Positions 1-5,768 of a stretch of DNA of 8,746 bases are shown here, in pieces. Source of the DNA: Mariniphaga sp. GTDB lineage: Bacteria; Bacteroidota; Bacteroidia; Bacteroidales; Prolixibacteraceae. The DNA lies in contig JANYLE010000385.1 in NCBI GenBank assembly GCA_025363795.1, positions 1 to 8,746 on the forward strand, in the 5' to 3' direction. The translations under genes and the position numbers were made by a program. Position 1 is the first letter of the stretch. Each line of letters starts with the position of its first letter. The notes under the pieces were generated by a model. The model was given only the letters and a program-made list of their open reading frames with translations, made no database searches and was not told the origin of the DNA.

Positions 1-87
1 CTCTTTTTTTAGAAAAAATTGTAATTCAATGACAACAAACAACTTCAGCTACCCGTCAAGTGCGGCAGCAGTGATTTTCGGTGTGTA

Positions 88-226
88 TCAGAAGAGGGAT
101 TTGCAATCCCAGTTTAACCAATTAGCAAGTTTTTTATTCCACCTCCTCAAAATACCGGGTGCTGCTATTTCCAAGGTTGTCTGCTTTCGAGAGCTTGTGT
201 GAAGGAGAGGCTGCCATCTGGGGAAT
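88..226 (+). repeat. Repeat unit 1 (incomplete copy)
   Basis: This is the first of three direct copies. It has the hairpin GGGATTTGCAATCCC at 96-110 (arms GGGATT/AATCCC, loop TGC), then the conserved body including ACCGGGTGCTGCTATTTCC. Relative to units 2 and 3 it lacks the intact GC-rich hairpin on its left and about 26 bases of tail ending in GAAGAGTGTGC on its right. That deletion accounts for hairpin spacing of 172 here against 198 between units 2 and 3. It appears to be the most degraded copy. Confidence 0.85.
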
Positions 227-424
227 ACCGCGCTGGTGCGGATTTGTAATCCGCGCCTTTCAGATGAGGGATTTGCAATCCCAGTTTAACCAATTAGTAA
301 GTTTTTCATTCCACCCTTTAAAATACCGGGTGCTGCTATTTCCAAGGTTGTCTGCAATCAAAAGCTTGTGCGAATGAGTGGCTGCCATTTGGTGAATATA
401 GTATTTATAGAAGAGTGTGCTGCA
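227..424 (+). repeat. Repeat unit 2 (full copy, 198 bases)
   Basis: A full unit. Hairpin A is at 235-257 (GGTGCGGATT / AATCCGCGCC, loop TGT, one G-T pair). Hairpin B is at 268-282 (GGGATT / AATCCC, loop TGC). A body of about 140 bases follows. The two hairpins share the core GGATTTGYAATCC, so they look like two diverged versions of one palindrome in tandem. From 268 to 420 it aligns without gaps to 466-618 of unit 3, with roughly a dozen mismatches counted by eye. Paired small palindromes in intergenic DNA are typical of REP/BIME elements mobilised by RAYT-type Y1 transposases. No such transposase is in the window, so that assignment is inference. Confidence 0.85.
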
Positions 425-618
425 ACCGCGCTGGTGCGGATTTGTAATCCGCGCCTTTCAGATAAGGGATTTGCAATCCCAGTTTAACCAATTAGCAAGT
501 TTTTCATTCCACCCCTTAAAATACCGGGTGCTGCTATTTCCAAGTTTGTCTGAAATCAAAAGCTTGTGTGAAGGAGAGGCTTCCATCTGGGAAATATAGT
601 ATTTATAGAAGAGTGTGC
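425..618 (+). repeat. Repeat unit 3 (full copy)
   Basis: This unit starts exactly 198 bases after unit 2. Hairpin A is at 433-455 and hairpin B at 466-480, both identical to those of unit 2, followed by the same body and tail ending GAAGAGTGTGC at 618. Homology stops at about 618-622, immediately before the pckG terminator. Hairpins identical between copies, with scattered substitutions in the body, suggest the palindromes are the constrained part. Confidence 0.85.
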
Positions 619-633
619 CGCCCCCCTGCTCCA

Positions 634-664
634 ATAAAAAAGCCGCCCCATTAACGGAGCGGCT
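634..664 (-). terminator. Rho-independent terminator of pckG
   Basis: On the minus strand, AGCCGC and GCGGCT (664-659 with 646-641) pair, extended after one mismatch by GG/CC, around a small loop. A run of U-encoding bases (TTTTTTATT on the minus strand) follows directly. It lies about 23 bases beyond the pckG stop codon, which is the expected place and orientation. There is no comparable T-run on the plus-strand side. Confidence 0.88.
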
Positions 665-686
665 CTTTGAATTATATAATCACGAA

Positions 687-2477
687 TTACTTTTCGAAGC
701 GGGCTTCAATAGCTGTAACCTGGTTGGCCAATTCCTTTGGAAGATGAGTTCCGAAGGCAGCATATTGTTCGCGTACAAGATCAAGTTCGTCTTTCCACTG
801 ACCTTTGTCAACGGTAAGCAACTCAGCCATGTTTGCTTCAACACTTTCAATTCCGGTAGTATTGATTGAACCTAACTGAGGAACAAATCCAATCGGGGTT
901 TCGTCAGCCTTTGCAGTTCCTGCAACACGTTCGAAAATCCATTGCAATACGCGGATATTGTCACCATAACCCGGCCACAGGAATTTACCCTGGGCGCTCT
1001 TACGGAACCAGTTAACGTTGAAAATCTTAGGAAGTTTTGCTTTGTCAGGGGCATTTTGACCAATAGATACCCAATGGCCAAAATAGTCGCCCATGTTGTA
1101 ACCACAGAATGGCAACATGGCAAACGGGTCGCGACGTACACCGGCTTTTAAGCCGATAGCAGCAGCCGTAACTTCAGAACCTACAATCGATCCCATAAAT
1201 ACACCGTGGTTCCAGTCGAACGACTGGTAAACCAATGGCACAGTCCCTGGGCGACGTCCGCCGAAGAGGATCGCAGCGATTGGAACACCTGTTGGGTTTT
1301 CCCAGTCTTTGTCAATACAAGGACACTGGTAAGCCGGAGCAGAGAAGCGTGCGTTTGGATGAGCAGCAGGTTTGCCGCTTGCCTTATCGTAAACTTCGTT
1401 GGTCCAGGTGATGGTTCCTTCAGGAGCATCGTAACCAATACCTTCCCACCAGATGTCGTTATCAGGTGTTAAGCCTGTGTTGGTGAAAATGGTGTTTGCC
1501 CTTGCAGACAACATGGCATTCTGGTTGGTATCCATTGATGTGAACGGAGCAACACCAAAGAAACCGGCTTCAGGATTGATCGCATAAAGCTGACCATCTT
1601 TTCCGAATTTCATCCAGGCGATATCGTCACCAACGGTTTCAACTTTCCATCCCGGAATACTTGGAACAAGCATCGCAAGGTTTGTTTTACCACATGCACT
1701 TGGGAATGCAGCAGCAATATATTTCTTAACACCCTGTGGATTGGTGATACCCATGATCAACATGTGCTCAGCCAGCCAGCCCTGACGTTTCGCCATATTG
1801 GAGGCAATACGTAGTGCAAAACATTTCTTTCCCAGTAATGCATTGCCACCGTAACCGCTACCATAAGATAAGATCTCGTTGGTGTCGGGGAAATGACAAA
1901 TATATTTATCTTCAATCGGGGCACAAGGCCATTTTACATCTTCCTGTCCTGGCTCAAGCGGAGCGCCAACAGAGTGGATACAAGGTACGAATTCGCCGTT
2001 GCCAAGAACATCAAGAACAGCTTTTCCCATACGGGTCATGATCTTCATATTCGCCACAACATAAGGTGAGTCTGTGATCTCGATACCAATGTGAGCAATA
2101 TCTGAACCAAGCGGACCCATGCTGAATGGAATCACGTACATCGTACGGCCTTTCATACATCCTTTGAAGAAACCTTTTAAGGTCGCCTTCATCTCAACCG
2201 GATCAGCCCAGTTGTTGGTAGGACCTGCATCCTCTTTTTTGGCAGAACAGATGTAAGTCCTGTTTTCTACACGGGCTACATCACTTGGATCTGACTGGAA
2301 ATAGTAACTACCGGGACGTTTTTTTTCGTCCAGTTTAACAGCCATTCCGCTGGCTACCATTTCACCAAGAAGACGATTGTTTTCTTCTTCCGAACCATCG
2401 CACCAGTAAACTTTCTCAGGCGTGCAAAGCTCAGCCCATTCGTTTACCCAATTGATTAACTTCTGATTACTAGTCAT
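687..2477 (-). CDS. pckG: Phosphoenolpyruvate carboxykinase (GTP)
   Basis: A 596-residue cytosolic enzyme converting oxaloacetate and GTP to PEP, CO2 and GDP, the first committed step of gluconeogenesis (or the reverse, anaplerotic reaction). The length is normal for GTP-type PEPCK. Visible signatures are the kinase-1a P-loop FPSACGKTNLAM at 258-269 with the family's reactive cysteine C262, kinase-2 VGDDIAWMKFG at 282-292, the substrate-binding NARFSAP (375-381), FGGRRP (405-410), and the guanine-pocket stretch FLWPGYGDN near 499-507. Probable Mn ligands are a lysine in LGKKC (about 217/218), H238 and an aspartate of the VGDD pair. It appears complete and intact. ATG at 2477 gives a normal N-terminus; no Shine-Dalgarno is seen. 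It lies 62 bases downstream of the aminotransferase on the same strand, so readthrough is possible, and it ends in a clear terminator. The opposing enzyme, pyruvate kinase, is encoded about 4 kb away. Confidence 0.97.
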   Translation of the reverse strand: MTSNQKLINWVNEWAELCTPEKVYWCDGSEEENNRLLGEMVASGMAVKLDEKKRPGSYYFQSDPSDVARVENRTYICSAKKEDAGPTNNWADPVEMKATLKGFFKGCMKGRTMYVIPFSMGPLGSDIAHIGIEITDSPYVVANMKIMTRMGKAVLDVLGNGEFVPCIHSVGAPLEPGQEDVKWPCAPIEDKYICHFPDTNEILSYGSGYGGNALLGKKCFALRIASNMAKRQGWLAEHMLIMGITNPQGVKKYIAAAFPSACGKTNLAMLVPSIPGWKVETVGDDIAWMKFGKDGQLYAINPEAGFFGVAPFTSMDTNQNAMLSARANTIFTNTGLTPDNDIWWEGIGYDAPEGTITWTNEVYDKASGKPAAHPNARFSAPAYQCPCIDKDWENPTGVPIAAILFGGRRPGTVPLVYQSFDWNHGVFMGSIVGSEVTAAAIGLKAGVRRDPFAMLPFCGYNMGDYFGHWVSIGQNAPDKAKLPKIFNVNWFRKSAQGKFLWPGYGDNIRVLQWIFERVAGTAKADETPIGFVPQLGSINTTGIESVEANMAELLTVDKGQWKDELDLVREQYAAFGTHLPKELANQVTAIEARFEK

Positions 2478-2539
2478 TAAAATTGCAATTTAAAAGATAA
2501 GGATTACTTGATAAAAATCTATTTCAGTCTGAATGAAAG
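2478..2539 (-). other. Spacer between aminotransferase and pckG with a short palindrome
   Basis: The 62-base gap contains the 11-base palindrome TTCAGTCTGAA (2523-2533), 7 bases past the aminotransferase stop. On the minus strand it is followed by a short T-run (ATTTTTAT). This could be a weak, AT-rich attenuator or terminator, or a binding site. The stem is too short to call confidently. A TATCTTTT sequence (2499-2492) resembles a -7 box but sits very close to the pckG start and lacks a good -33 element, so I do not call a separate pckG promoter. Confidence 0.35.
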
Positions 2540-3835
2540 CTATTTCTGATTAAGATAGTCTTTACAGGCAGAATAAATATTCTCGATAAGCTGGGGGATT
2601 TTCGACTGTGGAACAGCTGAAAATGCAATTCTGATCAGGTTTTCAAATACAATTACACCGGTGCTGTACTTATCGAGAAGGATCTTCCGGATAGCTTCGG
2701 CGTTGAGGGTATCTTTCAATTCCACACACATGAAATAGCCCGAATTATAAGGTAAGGCAGCAAAAACCTCAAGGTATTTGGGGTCAGCAAGAACCTTACT
2801 GATCGATTGATACCTCGATTTTAACGTGGCAAACTTTTCTTTTTTATCTGCTTCGTACTGGGCAGAGAAATAGGCATTGTACAACAACGACTGCGAAAGG
2901 TGACTGACGTTTGAAATATTGCCGCGCACTGCACCGGCTGTTTTATTTTCGAGTGCTTCGTATAATTCAGCCGTACCATTCTTCACCCCAAACGAGATAA
3001 ATCCTACCCTGAATCCCCAGACGTAGTCCTCTTTGGTTGCTCCGTCAAGTTTCACGGCGAGTACTTTTTCGTCGAGGTTGCAAAGCTGCGTAAAGATAGA
3101 TTCAGTATAGACATCATCCTCGTAAACCAATCCGAAATAGGCATCATCGATCAGTGCGACAACGCTTTTCCCTTTATCGGCTTGTTGCTGTATGGCATTG
3201 ACGATTGGCGCTATTTCAGCTTTAAGAGGCGTATAACCGGTTGGATTATTGGGGAAATTGAGCAGAAGAATAACTTTTCCTTTAATGGCATCGAGCGTTT
3301 CCGTGAAACCCTCAACATTAAAACCGCCGTCTTTGAAAAGCGGGAATGTAACCACTTTGCCTTTGTAGGCATTTTCGAAGATCAGGGAGTAATTCTCCCA
3401 AAAAAGATCAGGAATCACAACGGTATCACCCTCGTCAACAAACAAATAACTTGCAATGCTGATGCCATGAGTTATTCCGCAGGTTACAATTGGGGAACTT
3501 ATCGGAGTTGTTCCAAGCGAGGGGTTCTTTTGATAAATAAATTCTTTCCAGGAGTCGCGTAACTCCTTTTTCCCAAAACTGGGTGCATAAGGGAAAACAG
3601 ATCCGAGTGGAAGATTGATTAATTTATCAAATTCAGAAAGGTGCATCGAATAACCGTCATCCTCAATTGCCTCACCGATAGTAGCATTAATGCTTTTCCC
3701 TTTGGCCTGGGCCGATTGTGACAAGATTCCAAGTTTTGGAAAAAATATATTTTTGCCTCTGTCTGACAGTAATCCGAGAACGTTCTTATTCAGCTTTTGA
3801 ATGGTTTCATTCAGGTTGATTGCTTGTGGATCCAC
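2540..3835 (-). CDS. PLP-dependent aminotransferase, class I/II fold, unknown specificity
   Basis: A 431-residue fold-type-I PLP enzyme, expected in the cytosol as a dimer, transferring amino groups between an amino acid and a 2-oxo acid. Class I signatures in order are NFPNNPTGY at 193-201 (the NPTG asparagine contacts PLP), IDDAY at 229-233 (D230 to the pyridine nitrogen, Y233 to the phenolic oxygen), LDGATKED with the Schiff-base lysine K268, GFRVGF with R275 (phosphate), and LIRIAF with R402 (substrate carboxylate). The PLP lysine lies in A-T-K-E-D rather than the common S-x-x-K context, so this is a divergent subgroup. The start must be GTG at 3835, because an in-frame TAA directly precedes it and the next internal Met is residue 64. 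Its neighbours are an XRE-cupin regulator upstream and pckG downstream on the same strand. Substrate cannot be read from the sequence. Confidence 0.9.
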   Translation of the reverse strand: MDPQAINLNETIQKLNKNVLGLLSDRGKNIFFPKLGILSQSAQAKGKSINATIGEAIEDDGYSMHLSEFDKLINLPLGSVFPYAPSFGKKELRDSWKEFIYQKNPSLGTTPISSPIVTCGITHGISIASYLFVDEGDTVVIPDLFWENYSLIFENAYKGKVVTFPLFKDGGFNVEGFTETLDAIKGKVILLLNFPNNPTGYTPLKAEIAPIVNAIQQQADKGKSVVALIDDAYFGLVYEDDVYTESIFTQLCNLDEKVLAVKLDGATKEDYVWGFRVGFISFGVKNGTAELYEALENKTAGAVRGNISNVSHLSQSLLYNAYFSAQYEADKKEKFATLKSRYQSISKVLADPKYLEVFAALPYNSGYFMCVELKDTLNAEAIRKILLDKYSTGVIVFENLIRIAFSAVPQSKIPQLIENIYSACKDYLNQK

Positions 3836-3855
3836 TTAAGTGCTGTTTAATTAAT

Positions 3856-3870
3856 TTAACTAATACTTAA
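3856..3870. promoter_or_regulatory. Candidate operator O2 upstream of the aminotransferase
   Basis: TTAACTAATACTTAA matches the perfect palindrome at 4616-4630 in 14 of 15 positions. Homology extends leftwards (3847-3855 against 4608-4615, one-base gap). It lies 20 bases upstream of the GTG start and just after a -7 box, overlapping the predicted transcription start, which fits a repressor site. A further short palindrome CACTTAAGTG (3833-3842) covers the start codon. Its ACTTAA half-site is 31 bases, about three helical turns, from the one in O2. Confidence 0.6.
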
Positions 3871-3873
3871 GCG

Positions 3874-3881
3874 CAAAGTTA
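3874..3881 (-). promoter_or_regulatory. Candidate -7 promoter box of the aminotransferase
   Basis: On the minus strand this reads TAACTTTG, an exact match to the Bacteroidota -7 consensus TAnnTTTG. The -33 element is weak (TTC at N20 spacing, no TTG at the usual distance). Transcription would begin near 3867, giving a leader of about 30 bases that starts inside the candidate operator O2. Confidence 0.5.
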
Positions 3882-3972
3882 TTCAAATAACCTGATAAAT
3901 TGAAACACCTAAGCAGGGTACAATTAAAACTTAACAATGATTTGATATAGATTTGACTAAAATCCCAGTACG

Positions 3973-4524
3973 TCAGATATTTGGAGGAGTGATAACCCAC
4001 AATACTTTTGCCGAAGATGTATGTATATTCTTCAATGTATGGGGGATATTGGAGTTGTAATAGAAATTGTCCCCTTTTTCAAGAATATACTGCGAATTAT
4101 CCAATGTGATCATGAGTTTTCCTTCGAGAACAAAAATGAATTCCTGGCCCGGGTGACTAAGCATGATGTCGGATGAATCAGAATTTTCAACAAACTTCAG
4201 AATATAGGGTTCCATTTGCTTACTGTTCTCGTGATGCGAAAGGAGGAACAGGCTGGTTCCGCTCGAATTTACTTTCACAAATTTAATATCCACTGCTTTG
4301 ATCAGCGGGTTCTTCGTCAGGGTTTCATGCTCCCCAATCAATTCACCGACTGTTGTATAAAGGCTGTTTGCAATACTTTTCAAAGTAACAATAGACGGAA
4401 AAGCCTTCGAGTTTTCGATTTGCGAAAGCGCACTGGCACTTATTCCCACCTTTTTCGATAGATCACTTAGCGGCAGGCTCAAGGTTTCACGTTTGCGTTT
4501 TATTCTCTCTCCCAATCTATTCAT
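3973..4524 (-). CDS. XRE-family regulator with C-terminal cupin domain
   Basis: A 183-residue transcription factor. Residues 6-63 form an HTH_3/XRE domain (LSDLSKKVGISASALSQIEN is the helix-turn-helix core), which binds DNA as a dimer. Residues about 108-180 form a cupin_2 beta-barrel: HPGQE at 124-128 and GD...PH ending at H162 give likely metal or ligand contacts (H124, Q127, E128, H162), and the glycine turn LEGK is at 134-137. XRE-cupin proteins usually sense a small metabolite in the cupin pocket and regulate a nearby catabolic gene and themselves (PuuR-like). The adjacent minus-strand aminotransferase is the obvious target, and both upstream regions share a palindrome. ATG at 4524 is preceded by a weak AAGG. 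The effector is unknown; an amino acid or 2-oxo acid linked to the aminotransferase is an inference. Confidence 0.93.
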   Translation of the reverse strand: MNRLGERIKRKRETLSLPLSDLSKKVGISASALSQIENSKAFPSIVTLKSIANSLYTTVGELIGEHETLTKNPLIKAVDIKFVKVNSSGTSLFLLSHHENSKQMEPYILKFVENSDSSDIMLSHPGQEFIFVLEGKLMITLDNSQYILEKGDNFYYNSNIPHTLKNIHTSSAKVLWVITPPNI

Positions 4525-4569
4525 TGCAAATACCTTATAGATACAACTCTATTGTTTTAATCAAGGTGG

Positions 4570-4599
4570 TAAAGATAATTCAATTTGCGGCATGCGTAA
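4570..4599 (-). promoter_or_regulatory. Possible promoter of the XRE-cupin gene
   Basis: On the minus strand, TTA (4599-4597), a 19-base spacer and TATCTTTA (4577-4570) resemble TTG-N19-TAnnTTTG with one mismatch in each element. The leader would be about 40 bases, and the palindrome O1 would sit centred near -60. An alternative start just beside O1 (CTTGTTTG directly preceding the palindrome on this strand) would mimic the layout at the aminotransferase gene. The sequence does not decide between them. The inverted repeat GGCAT/ATGCC (4589-4603) overlaps the -33 region. Confidence 0.3.
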
Positions 4600-4615
4600 T
4601 GCCTTGGTTAATTAT

Positions 4616-4630
4616 TTAAGTAATACTTAA
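4616..4630. promoter_or_regulatory. Candidate operator O1, perfect 15-bp palindrome
   Basis: TTAAGTA-A-TACTTAA is a perfect inverted repeat about 92 bases upstream of the XRE-cupin start and 37 bases before a small ORF on the opposite strand. A near-identical copy is placed upstream of the aminotransferase. A homodimeric XRE protein would be expected to bind a symmetric site of this size, and autoregulation is common in the family. No protein-DNA evidence can come from sequence alone. Confidence 0.6.
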
Positions 4631-4666
4631 CAAACAAGGCTGGATACCAAGTAAAAGACATCTCAT

Positions 4667-4765
4667 ATGGGAAAAAGGCAGCGGACTTTAATTCTTACGA
4701 TTGTAAGTCTCTCTGCATGCAGCGACATGAAGATAATCATCCAATTATCAACACTATTAGCATAG
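4667..4765 (+). CDS. Possible 32-aa micro-lipoprotein (uncertain)
   Basis: A short ATG-TAG frame whose product looks like a lipoprotein signal peptide: a basic n-region with KRQR at 3-6, a hydrophobic core LILTIVS at 8-14, and a good lipobox LSAC at 15-18, followed by S-D. Cleavage would leave a lipid-anchored peptide of about 15 residues. It lies divergent from the XRE-cupin gene, with operator O1 between them, and its stop is about 20 bases before the hairpin assigned to xerD termination. No Shine-Dalgarno or clear plus-strand promoter is seen. A chance frame, or the remnant 5' end of a longer lipoprotein gene, is quite possible. I recognise no family. Confidence 0.25.
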   Translation: MGKRQRTLILTIVSLSACSDMKIIIQLSTLLA

Positions 4766-4778
4766 GGAACATGCTGCC

Positions 4779-4830
4779 AAAAAATAACAAAAGGACATAT
4801 GCAACCGGGTGGTTAACACTGTCCTTTTGT
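4779..4830 (-). terminator. Hairpin terminator downstream of xerD
   Basis: Perfect 11-bp arms at 4787-4797 and 4820-4830 (ACAAAAGGACA / TGTCCTTTTGT) enclose a 22-base loop that itself contains AACC/GGTT. On the minus strand the stem is followed by a T-rich run (TTATTTTTT), as expected for termination of xerD, whose stop is 39 bases upstream. The loop is longer than in a classical terminator. On the plus strand it ends in CCTTTTG and could act weakly for the small ORF. Confidence 0.65.
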
Positions 4831-4868
4831 CGTAAATAACTTAAATTTAATGCAATTCGCCAACAAAC

Positions 4869-5768
4869 TTACGACCTTGGGTGAAATTTATTGATCGTGT
4901 CTTTTAGATAACCTTTATCTAAATGAGTGTAAATTTCGGTTGTAAGAATTGACTCATGACCTAACATCTCCTGAACAGTTCTTAAATCTGCACCACCTTG
5001 AACAAGTGCAGATGCAAATGAATGTCTGAAGGTGTGAGGACTAATATTCTTTTCAAGCTTGATCTTTTCAGCAAGATTTTTGATTATGGTAAAAATCATC
5101 ACCCTGCTTAATTTTTTACCTCTTCTGTTTAAGAATACGATATTCTCAAATCCTTTTTCAATCGCCAGTTTTTTGCGGGAATTGTTGAGATATTTCTTAA
5201 TATCCTCAATTGCACGTTTGCTGATAGGAACGAGACGTTCACGTTCGCCTTTACCGGCAATTTTAAGAAACTCCTGCTCAAAATGAAGATTTGAAAGTCG
5301 AAGATCAACAAGTTCAGATACCCTTAATCCACAGCTGTAAAGTGTCTCAAGAATAGCCTTGTTGCGAAGTCCTTCAGGCTTTGTATCGTCGATGGCCTCA
5401 ATTAAGCTGTTAATTTCGTCGTCTGTTAGAATCTCAGGAAGCTTGCGACCTATCCTCGGAGACTCTAAAAGAGTTGTGGGATCGTTTTCAACAGCTTCTT
5501 CAATCAACAGAAATTTATAGTACGATTTAATGCCGGAAATTGTCCTTGCTTGAGTGCGGGGGCTAATTCCTTTTTCATTCATCCATTCTACAAATTTTCT
5601 TAATTGCGCCAATTTGACCGTTTCCGGTGTGAGGTTTGGAAAATGCTCCTCAACAAACGTGATTAGTTTGTTAATGTCATTTACGTACGCACTTACTGAG
5701 TTTTGAGAAAGTGACTTCTCTAATCTCAAAAATGTTTCATACCCTTTTTTGCTTTCTAACCAATTCAT
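4869..5768 (-). CDS. xerD: Site-specific tyrosine recombinase XerD
   Basis: A 299-residue cytosolic recombinase, the normal Xer length (E. coli XerD is 298), resolving chromosome dimers at dif with its XerC partner and the FtsK translocase. The N-terminal SAM-like core-binding domain spans about 1-87. The catalytic domain spans about 105-295 with the complete set: R149 in CGLRVSEL, K173 in AGKGERER, H245 and R248 in SPHTFRHS, H271 in LGHES, and the nucleophile Y280 in EIYTH. All active-site residues are present, so it should be active. ATG at 5768 has an AAAGG about 7 bases upstream, one of the better ribosome sites in the window. It is transcribed divergently from aroQ, an arrangement common in Bacteroidota, which supports a housekeeping recombinase and not a mobile-element integrase. 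XerC versus XerD is not certain from sequence alone. Confidence 0.92.
   Translation of the reverse strand: MNWLESKKGYETFLRLEKSLSQNSVSAYVNDINKLITFVEEHFPNLTPETVKLAQLRKFVEWMNEKGISPRTQARTISGIKSYYKFLLIEEAVENDPTTLLESPRIGRKLPEILTDDEINSLIEAIDDTKPEGLRNKAILETLYSCGLRVSELVDLRLSNLHFEQEFLKIAGKGERERLVPISKRAIEDIKKYLNNSRKKLAIEKGFENIVFLNRRGKKLSRVMIFTIIKNLAEKIKLEKNISPHTFRHSFASALVQGGADLRTVQEMLGHESILTTEIYTHLDKGYLKDTINKFHPRS

Larger units (their letters stand above)
1..640. other. Gene-free left flank occupied mainly by a repeat cluster
   Basis: No convincing coding region is seen here. Bases 1-87 are AT-rich single-copy sequence, with GTGCGG at 60-65 matching the left arm of a hairpin found in the later repeat copies, so the first repeat may begin there in eroded form. 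Bases 88-618 are three repeat copies, described separately. Bases 619-640 lead into the terminator of the minus-strand gene to the right. Open frames that cross the repeats encode the repeated sequence itself and have no recognisable protein features. Confidence 0.7.
4525..4868. other. 344-base gap between XRE-cupin gene and xerD
   Basis: This stretch holds the regulator's upstream region (possible promoter, operator O1), a tiny plus-strand ORF at 4667-4765, and the xerD terminator. Within the tiny ORF are two dyads, CTTAC-GATT-GTAAG (4694-4707) and CTGCATGCAG (4713-4722). No other gene, RNA gene or long repeat is seen. Confidence 0.7.

Noticed and set aside
159..377. Plus-strand open frame over repeat units 1 and 2
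   Set aside because: It translates the repeat itself, and the same peptide recurs in the 417-599 frame. There is no protein family signature, and copies differ by frame-breaking changes.
417..599. Plus-strand open frame over repeat unit 3
   Set aside because: Same reason: a reading of the hairpin repeat, not a conserved protein.
88..618. CRISPR array
   Set aside because: Units are about 172-198 bases with homology throughout; there are no short repeats alternating with unique spacers and no cas genes.
615..869. Plus-strand open frame crossing the terminator and the pckG 3' end
   Set aside because: Antisense to a certain gene and its terminator, with no motif; composition follows pckG codons.
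3182..3562. 126-codon plus-strand frame inside the aminotransferase
   Set aside because: Antisense shadow of a well-supported enzyme gene with all catalytic motifs on the other strand.
4869..5768. Integrase of a mobile element
   Set aside because: Length, motifs and the position divergent from aroQ fit the housekeeping Xer recombinase; no att-like repeats or cargo are seen beside it.
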